Of a stretch of DNA of 64,000 nucleotides, positions 56,880 to 64,000 are shown piece after piece. The notes below the pieces were generated by a model. The model had not been told where the DNA came from. It saw only the letters and a list, made by a program, of their open reading frames with translations, and did not search any database. Source of the DNA: Forficula auricularia (taxonomy: Eukaryota; Arthropoda; Insecta; Dermaptera; Forficulidae); the NCBI GenBank assembly GCA_024734495.1, contig JALMQS010000128.1:22111809-22175808 (forward strand), given 5' to 3'. Both the position numbers and the translations under genes were made by a program. Every line of letters begins with the position of its first letter. Within the stretch, counting starts at the first letter, position 1.

Positions 56880-57300
56880 TAGTCTATTTAACAGACTTCA
56901 AAAAAGGAGGAGGTTCTCAATTTTTTTTTTGTGTCTATGTTACCTGATATCTTCGCCAATTGTGAATCGATTTTGATGATTTTTTGTATTGGATTCAGTC
57001 TAGTTTCCGATTGGTAAAAATATAAATTTCATTGGTATCGGACCTTTTTTGTTATGTTTGTTCAGGCATAATTTCTTTGTTTATGAACCGATTTTAATGA
57101 TTCTTTCTGCGTTAGGATCAGTATAGATCCAAGATAGTCAAAATACGGATTTATTTATTTATTTCATGTATGTTCAGCGAGAACTTTTGGCCACGTGAAC
57201 CGATTTCGATGATTCTTTTTTATTGGAAAGGGAGTACCTTATGGGGAGTCCCATATTAATTTGGTCAAGTTCTGATGATATGATCATGGATGAAAATCTC
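56880..57300 (+). repeat. AAAGGAGGAGGTT repeat with about 165-bp subunits
   Basis: GACTTCAAAAAAGGAGGAGG begins the block. GAACCGATTTTAATGATTCT-like lines recur about every 100-165 bases. The same block appears inverted at 49.85-50.18 kb. Such repeats are abundant in insect genomes. Confidence 0.7.
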
Positions 57301-57534
57301 CAATTCTTATAAGCAAATAATCGAGATTATAATAAATAAAATCTTTTATAAAAAAAATCTTAAAACATTCATTTTAAAACCCGCTAACATTTCGAGATAA
57401 TTTCTCTATTTATGAATTGAATTTTATTATAATTTTCTGAATCATTCGCCCGGCTCTTTCTCTTACGAGATTCATTCAAGGTATTATATTAAGTCACTAT
57501 TAATAACATCGCTAAAAAGAGAAAAATAATAATA

Positions 57535-57950
57535 ATTTTTATAAAAAAAAAATAAAACTGACTTCAAAAAAACTAAATGCAACAAATAAAATTATAAGAA
57601 CTCAAAAATAAAATAAAATGCACTAAAAGGTATAAAATAGTTATCTAATTTAGTTACAACTAAACGACCAAATATTAACATGAAATCACTTTTTGAAGTC
57701 GGTGCTAAGCAAACTATCTAAGCGAGGGTACCCGCCAAACGTACTAAGTAAGATCCGTCGAGTTCGATTCATAAAATGTATATGGCACCGACTTCAAAAA
57801 GTGATTTCATGTTAATATTTCATCGTTTAGTTGTAATTAAATTACATAATTATTTTATACCTTTTAGTGCATTTTATTTTATTTTTGAAATCTTTTTATT
57901 TTATTTGTTGTATTTAGTTTTTTTGAAGTCGGTTTTATTTTTTTTTTTAT
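57535..57950. repeat. Foldback of the ACCGACTTCAAAA family, copy 2
   Basis: Same arms as copy 1. A central spacer (about 57700-57780) carries CTAAGCGAGGGTACCCGCC. The left flank (57300-57530) reappears inverted at 63780-64000. Confidence 0.88.
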
Positions 57951-58064
57951 TTTCTCATGTTTTTAAGTCAATCGATACCTCTAAACAAGATAAATATAAT
58001 TAAACAATCAATAATTTTAGTCAAGGCATTATTCATTTTTATTTATCTGATTAAATTCATTTCT

Positions 58065-58249
58065 GGGGGGGTCGGTAGGCTAGGCGGTAGCGTGACAGCG
58101 AGCTAACCAGGGGACCCGGGTTCGAATCCGACTCGAGGCAGCCAGCTAAAATCTGACCCCCGGGGGTAGAGACAAATTTTAAAAATATAGCTAGTATCGT
58201 AATTGGGCTTATGGCTAGAAAGGCCGAAAAGCCAAAAAAAAAAAAAAAA
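58065..58249 (+). repeat. Full-length tRNA-derived SINE with 12-bp duplication
   Basis: Box A TAGGCTAGGCGG (58076-58087) and box B GGTTCGAATCC (58119-58129) are followed by a short body and an A-run of about 18. AAATTCATTTCT flanks both sides (58053-58064 and 58250-58261). The long clean A-tail and perfect duplication point to recent retrotransposition. Confidence 0.9.
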
Positions 58250-58779
58250 AAATTCATTTCTATACCGGTGCTTATCATTCTCTTTTTTAGTTCGTTCCAC
58301 TATTCTCATTTTTTTTTTCATATTCCCTATTATTCTTCTTGTGTCATTTTCTTTTAGACGGAATGCCATTGTATGTGAAAACAGATAGGTTGTGCTTATG
58401 ATGTTGATGCCAGATTAGATATTATCTACTGTTGTAACAATATTGACTATCTATTAACCTTTATTTTGCTTTTTAATTAAATTATTATTAAAGCCATATA
58501 GGTACACTATAATATATAGATAATATAATCCAATCAGTTCATTCGATCGTTATAGGCAAATAAGCGCATAATAGGATATTGAAAAAATAATAATTTTAAT
58601 GATTCTAATTTTCGGTTCATTTTGTTTTCGAGCAGGTATTAATCTCTTTATTTATGAAAATTTAACATTTAAAGATTCTAATTAAATGGAAAATAATTAG
58701 TGATAATAAACATAAAATAGAAATCAATGGGGTTGTTCTCTGCTTAATGCAAATAAACATACATACCTATATAAATAAC

Positions 58780-59220
58780 GTATATAGTAGACTGGGGAAG
58801 ACGCCCTAGTTTTTAATTTTATTTTATATAAAATATGGCATTTTTTTTATTTTTAACCAACCAATTTATTAACAATTTATGTACTTTTGTAATTAATAAA
58901 AAAATAAGTTTCTTTTTTAAAAACTATTTATTACCTAAAATAAAATAATTTGTAACATTTGGGCATCTTACCCCAATCTTGTGGTAAGATGGCCGATACA
59001 TTTGAAGTAAGATGCCTTATGGGTAGAGACCGGATTCCTATGCAATTGTATATTTTGTTTGCCGCCACATACGACCCATGGGACCAATTATCTATCCGAT
59101 TCATGTATCTAGGATACTATGGGCTAAATTTTATACTGCATATTTTTGCATATTTGAAGGACTTTTTTATCAAATATTGCCTATTTCGCCCCTAATACAG
59201 ATTTTTTAAAGTAAATTTTC
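58780..59220 (+). repeat. Probable MITE fragment with TGGGGAAGACGCC end
   Basis: ACTGGGGAAGACGCCCTAG and GGTAAGATGGCC-like motifs are typical of a TA-type MITE family. The 78-codon open frame inside has no family and ends in repeat sequence. A 119-bp-family copy begins at about 59230. Confidence 0.4.
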
Positions 59221-60059
59221 GGAAAAATAATGAAAATAAACTGCAACGGATCGTTGCTAAACTTTATCCAAATTCATTTGAAATATCAATATGTTTATTC
59301 CTTTATTATTAATCAGATATCACTTGCGATTTGCAGTTCATGTTGACTTTAATTCAAAAATAATGATCTATTCTCATTTAATAGTTGAGGAATGACCATT
59401 CTACATTGGATTTTTGACGTTACGGTAATTATTAGTAACCATTGCTGAAGACATGGAAGAATCGACTTAAAATCAAAAATAGCCATTCGATCATCTAATA
59501 CTTGAGGAATAACAATTCTACATTAGGTTTTTGACGTTTCGATTATTATTGGTAACCATTGCTGAAGACATGGAGGATTCGGCTTAAAATCAAAAATAAC
59601 GATCGATTCTTATCTACTACTAGAGGAATAACCTTATTGCATTCTATTTGTGATGTTTTGACTATTAATGGCAAACCTCTACTGAAAACGTGAAAGAATC
59701 GACTTAAAATCGATTCTTCCACTATTCTGACTATCTTGGAGCTATACTGATCCAAACACAGAAAGAATCATTAATGATCATATTACATGTATATCCAAAT
59801 AATATTTTATTTTAATTTAAATGTTCAATTTTCCTTTTAAGTAATATTTCCGCTTTTGAAAGCTTTTTGGAGGTCATTTTCGTTCCATGATCCTCAATAA
59901 GACTTTCTTATATACCTATGACCGCGGCATTTCTGCAAAGAAACCACCGGATTAGTTTCCAAAAATTTATTTTAAATGTATAGTAATACAAACTAGCATC
60001 TTACACCAATGCAGAAAAGTGTACGTTTTTAGAAGAATGAAGATTTCTATAATATCTAG

Positions 60060-60200
60060 TAAGGATCCTGTCTCTAAAATATAAACATTCTCTAAGCCTT
60101 TAGGAAGCTTATTCCACACATTAAGTAAAAGAAGTGTAATCATAAATTTTACCCGAATAGCTAACCGAGTTATATTAAGAAATGTTAAGGTTGGTAGGAA
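60060..60200 (-). pseudogene. Possible LINE reverse-transcriptase C-terminal fragment
   Basis: On the minus strand the frame reads FLPTLTFLNITRLAIRVKFM, then LNVWNKLPKGLENVYILE. The VWNKLP motif is common at the C-terminus of reverse-transcriptase ORFs of non-LTR elements. No catalytic part is visible. Confidence 0.35.
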
Positions 60201-60599
60201 ATATATCTGTAAGATAAAAGTTCTTAAAAGGAGAGAGCTTAGGAGTTTAATAACTGCCTAGCCTTCAAATAAACATTGGGGTTATTTGCCCTGGTCAAAT
60301 ATGTTCCGCCTTGACACAAGCTGGCTAGTGGCTTCTGTATTCTCGATCATATCTTTCATTTTTTACATTTTTCTATTTTTTCTTTTTTCGACTATTAAAT
60401 AGCAGAAATTTTGTATTTGTCTATGGGTTCAATCCATCTAAATACAAGACTTAAAAAAGTTTTGTTAAAAAGAATTGCTAGGCCATATTTAAATAGACTA
60501 TTTTTACTATTCATCTGTACGGATGTGCAGATTTAAACCAGATATTTTAAGAATCATCACATATCAGTCCGGCTTGACGCTTACGCTGTTTTTATTTAA

Positions 60600-60923
60600 A
60601 GCAAAAAAATTTAAGTTTGTCAACCTCGAAAAAATCAGAAATGAATACAAAATGTCCCCCTGTGGTTTAAATTTTTGATTTCCATAGAAAAAAAACTTTA
60701 ATTCCCAAGAAATTTTTATCGATTATAATACAAGATTATTTAGAGAGACGAAATACGATATTTGTATTTATATATAGCGAAAAAATTTAACTTTAGCACC
60801 CTCGAAAAAATCTGAAATGAATACAAAGGGTCCCCCTGTGGTCTAAATTTTTGATTTTCATAGAAAAATTAACTATTAATTCCCAAGATATTTTTATTGA
60901 TTCAATTACAAGAGTATTTAGAA
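60600..60923 (+). repeat. 176-bp tandem repeat interrupted by a hAT insertion
   Basis: GAAATGAATACAAA recurs at about 60639 and 60815, with GTCCCCCTGTGG in each unit. The third unit is broken at 60923 by the hAT element and continues at 62098. Confidence 0.8.
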
Positions 60924-62097
60924 CAGGGAGGTCAAACCTTTTGGCTTACGCGGGCCACATTTGAAGAAAACAAATTGTCTCGGAACGCAGAAAAAATCTT
61001 ATAAATCTATTGATATTTATTATTAAAAATAGTTAATAATGTAGAAATAAGAACTTTAATATTTTGTTAGATCATAGTGAGCTTCTAATTTTACTTTTCG
61101 TAAATTTTATACTTGAAAATAGCTCATCGTTTATAAAATAAAAATACATACCTACATACTTATAAAAAGTGATATTATGTATTAGTATTTGTTTATATTT
61201 TTTCTTGGCTAGATAATTAATATAAAATTCTAATAAAGAGACAATATTCAATTTTTCTTTCATTGTAGTTCTAGAACATTCAATCAGAAAGTTTGCAAGT
61301 AGAAAATTTATTTTTAATGAAAATGGAGACCAACATTATGATTATTTTTTCGAAAATTTTGAAGTCTATTCCAGATTCAAAATTTAAAATTAGCACTTTT
61401 ATTTTTCGAAAACGTCACCGTAGATTTTCAGATTTCTTATTTGAGAGAAAAAAAATTATCAGGCCAAATGTTGTGTGTTTTCTTGTATCTACATATAAAT
61501 CTCAATGTTTTTAGAAATTTTATGACTTTATATTGGCCTACGAGTTGGACAGCCTTTGTTTAAATCGAATGGGATTAAAGAATAATAATATGAGGAATGA
61601 TAATTTATTTTTTAAAAGTGTCACGGATATATTAATCGCTGACTATCGATTATCTATTGATATGTAAGAACGTGCAATGATCTAAAAGACAATTCCTGAC
61701 AAGTTTTAGTCCAGGAGAGAAATTATCAATTAATTGTGATTGTTCTAGTAAATCCCAATTCCTTGACTCCTTGTATTAGAACGATAACTAATAGACTTGG
61801 TTAGTGTCGTAGCCTATAAATTACTGAAATAATAAATATTTTAGAAAATGAAAATATTATAAGAATTTTTAAATATTCGAAACTTAATTGAGCTTATAAT
61901 CTTGTTTTTAGTGAATTTTATTTTCGAAAAAAAGCTTCACGTATTGTACAAATGAACATTCATATTTCGAAAAAGGGAATAAATATATCTCTACATATAA
62001 ATCTTAATGTTTTAAGAGTTTATGATTTTATGTTGGGCCACACTCATTGCTGTGCTGGGCCGCATGCGGCCCGGGGGCCACGGATTTACCAGTCCTG
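60924..62097. mobile_element. hAT element inserted into a tandem repeat
   Basis: The left end CAGGGAGGTCAAACC and the right end GGATTTACCAGTCCTG are inverted. The flanks are ATTTAGAA and ATTTAGAG. The host repeat (176-bp period) stops at the left edge and resumes at 62098 with TTTAGAGAGCCGAAATGCGG. An extra internal end at about 61535-61560 (GTTGGACAGCC) suggests a composite of two related copies. Confidence 0.83.
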
Positions 62098-62355
62098 ATT
62101 TAGAGAGCCGAAATGCGGTATTTGTTTTTATATTAAGGAAAAAAATTTAGATTTATAATTAAAATAAATTTTATAATTATGTAGTAGAAAATATTAAGAA
62201 AAAATTTCACTTAAAGTATTGATTTAAATCAATTTTTAATTTGTTGAGTAACAGTTTTATTTCAATGTTGAATATAGGTATATAACATCTAAGTTTTCGT
62301 CCCTTTTAGAGCAAAGTGTAATATAGCATCGATCGTCTTGCCTTGAACATGACAG

Positions 62356-62563
62356 ACCTGCTTTCAAAATGAAACCATCAGAGGATCTCATCAAGGCTTA
62401 AGTTTTGATCATCTACGGCTTATCTATCTAGCACAGCAGAGAGACCTAAATTTCGAATTGGAGAATCTTGATGTAGCCCTCAGGATTAGACGGAGGCCAA
62501 TTTTCTGCAATCCAATTTCATCCCTGGGATCGAGAAGCCGATTTCGCTCACATTGTAGGAAAG
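62356..62563 (+). CDS. Candidate internal exon, unknown product
   Basis: This is a GC-richer island with AACATGACAG as acceptor and AGGAAAG/GTAATT as donor. It encloses 69 open codons without a start. The reading includes FDHLRLIYLAQQRDLNFELE and RIRRRPIFCNPISSLGSRSR, hydrophilic then strongly basic. Stops lie just upstream in this frame, which agrees with the exon edge. No family is recognised. The minus strand also has a 43-codon opening here, so the strand is not certain. Confidence 0.3.
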
Positions 62564-62569
62564 GTAATT

Positions 62570-63060
62570 AGAATTTTTTCGGATTCAATACATAGAGGGT
62601 CAGTTAATGTTGTAAAATAAAGTTCGGGATTAAAATAGTTTACATTGTGAAAGCTCTCTTTTCTAACGACCGACTCCCTGTCACTTGTTTTCCATTTCTG
62701 AATTTGGAAAGCCAACCCCTAAAGTTAATTTAAATTTATAATATTGACCCGGAAATTCGTTGGCATTGTTCAAAATGTATTCTAGCATTCCTAGTTTGTC
62801 ACGCGTCCAAAATAAACTTTAGATTAATAATAAGAAACATTTGAAATACTTTTTTCTGATATATTTTATCTGGTTTCAAATTAAAGTTGAAAAAAAGAGA
62901 TTGTATTAAGAAAATAAACGTCAAGTTTTTTCGATAATCTGCTTAAAATTATTATGTCCTTTTAAGTAATGATATGATAATAAAAAAATAATGTTATTGC
63001 CTCTGAATTCTTCCAAAAAAAGGTTCTGTAACTGTTAGAATGAATAAAATTGAGTTTTGA
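62570..63060. other. Sequence downstream of the candidate exon
   Basis: No continuation exon was recognised. It is AT-rich and apparently unique. Confidence 0.4.
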
Positions 63061-63069
63061 ATTCGATAT

Positions 63070-63092
63070 ATTTCGGGAGTGCCCATCATTAG
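63070..63092 (-). ncRNA. Degenerate hammerhead-like core
   Basis: On the minus strand, CTAATGA, a GGG/CCC stem, then GAAAT. A mirrored partial copy (CCCCGAAATATATCG) is at 63117-63131. Confidence 0.35.
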
Positions 63093-63267
63093 GAGTCAAA
63101 GAAAACTGACGCTCAACCCCGAAATATATCGAATTCAAATCTCAATTTTGTTTTATATATTTCTTTTTTTGTGAAACCTACCTCGCATCTTGCTCAAGTT
63201 TTATTATTATATTAAAATGTTTCACCTAGAACCAACACCTAACTCCTTAAAAGTTATTGAATAATTT

Positions 63268-63768
63268 TTATAAAAAAATAAAAACGACTTCAAAAAAACT
63301 AAATGCAACAAATATAAAATAATAAGAACTCAAAAATCAAATAAAATGCACTTGTGGGGAATAGTGTGGGGAACCTATTCCCCACACACTAAAAGGTATA
63401 AAATAATTATGTAATTTAGTTACAACTAAACGACGAAATATTAACATTAAATCACTTTTTGTAGTCTGTGCCATATATATACATTTTATGAATCGAGCTC
63501 GACGGATCTTACTTAGTATGTTTGGTGGTTACGCTCGCTTATATAGTTTGTATAGTACCGACTTCAAAAAGTGATTTCATGGTAATATTTCGTCGTTTAG
63601 TTGAAACTAAATTAGATAATTATTTTATACCTATGAGTGTGTGGGGAATATGTTCCCCACACTATTCCCCACAAGTGCATTTTATTTGATTTTTGAGCTC
63701 TTATTATTTTATATTTGTTGCATTTAGTTTTTTTGAAGTCGGTTTTATTTTTTTATAAAAATTATTTT
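63268..63768. repeat. Foldback of the ACCGACTTCAAAA family, copy 3
   Basis: Same arms. Each arm also holds a GTGGGGAATAGTGTGGGGAA insert or its complement at the same place (63355-63390 and 63640-63675), which is missing from copies 1 and 2. Confidence 0.88.
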
Positions 63769-64000
63769 TATTTTTCTCTTTTTAGTGATGTTATTAATAG
63801 TGACTTAAGATAATATTTTATAGGCATCTCGTAAGAGAAAGCGTCGGGCGAATGAATCAGAAAATGATAAAAAAATGCAATTCATAAATATAAAAATTCT
63901 CTTGAAACGTTTGCGGGTTTTAAATCGACGTTTTAAGATTGTTTTTTTTTATAAAATATTTTATTTATTATAATTTCGATTATTTGCTCATAAGAATTGG

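Noticed and set aside
58057..58388. Three overlapping open frames in different frames and strands
   Set aside because: They cover a SINE and its A-tail.

Overview
This 64 kb window is nuclear DNA of an insect or another arthropod with an expanded genome. It is extremely AT-rich. Its genes are split by long introns with GT-AG junctions. Most of the rest is short DNA transposons, tRNA-derived SINEs, foldback elements and satellite arrays. Nothing looks prokaryotic or organellar. The order cannot be fixed by eye.

One gene can be rebuilt with confidence. Nine phase-compatible exons on the minus strand, from about 32.5 kb down to 10.6 kb, encode 676 residues of a multi-pass membrane protein. Its layout matches the cationic amino acid transporter (CAT) clade of SLC7. 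Transmembrane segments come first, then an acidic, serine-rich cytosolic loop, a final membrane block, and a basic C-terminal tail. The N-terminal exons were not found: they lie further right or outside the window. Several positions that are conserved in ordinary CATs look changed. Three other candidate exons are weaker: 302-345 (+), 49225-49310 (-) and 62356-62563 (+).

The mobile fraction can be read in detail. Eight hAT-type elements have 8-bp target duplications I could read (four perfect, four with one mismatch wherever quoted below). One of them, 38580-40471, still carries a broken transposase with a BED finger and a dimerisation domain. Another, 29618-31220, holds a TA-flanked MITE that in turn holds a SINE, three nested layers. 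There are also a mariner transposase remnant, four TA-flanked MITEs, about seven tRNA-derived SINE copies or fragments, and more than ten long palindromes.

Three patterns go beyond routine annotation. First, at least eleven sites carry a hammerhead-ribozyme-like core (CTGANGA box, hairpin, GAAAY box), mostly at or beside long palindromes. This is a hallmark of Penelope-like retroelements and related non-autonomous units. Second, satellite arrays are tied to hAT MITEs: one element contains about seven 179-bp units, and a 327-bp satellite shares its monomer with the interior of another hAT MITE. Third, a C2H2 zinc-finger coding fragment sits inside a 261-bp tandem repeat.

Layout: 0-10 kb MITEs, a SINE and a foldback; 10.6-13.4 kb the last transporter exons around a 327-bp satellite; 13.4-32.5 kb the remaining transporter exons with repeat-filled introns; 32.6-49 kb nested palindromes, the hAT transposase element and the mariner remnant; 49-64 kb foldbacks, SINEs and hAT MITEs.
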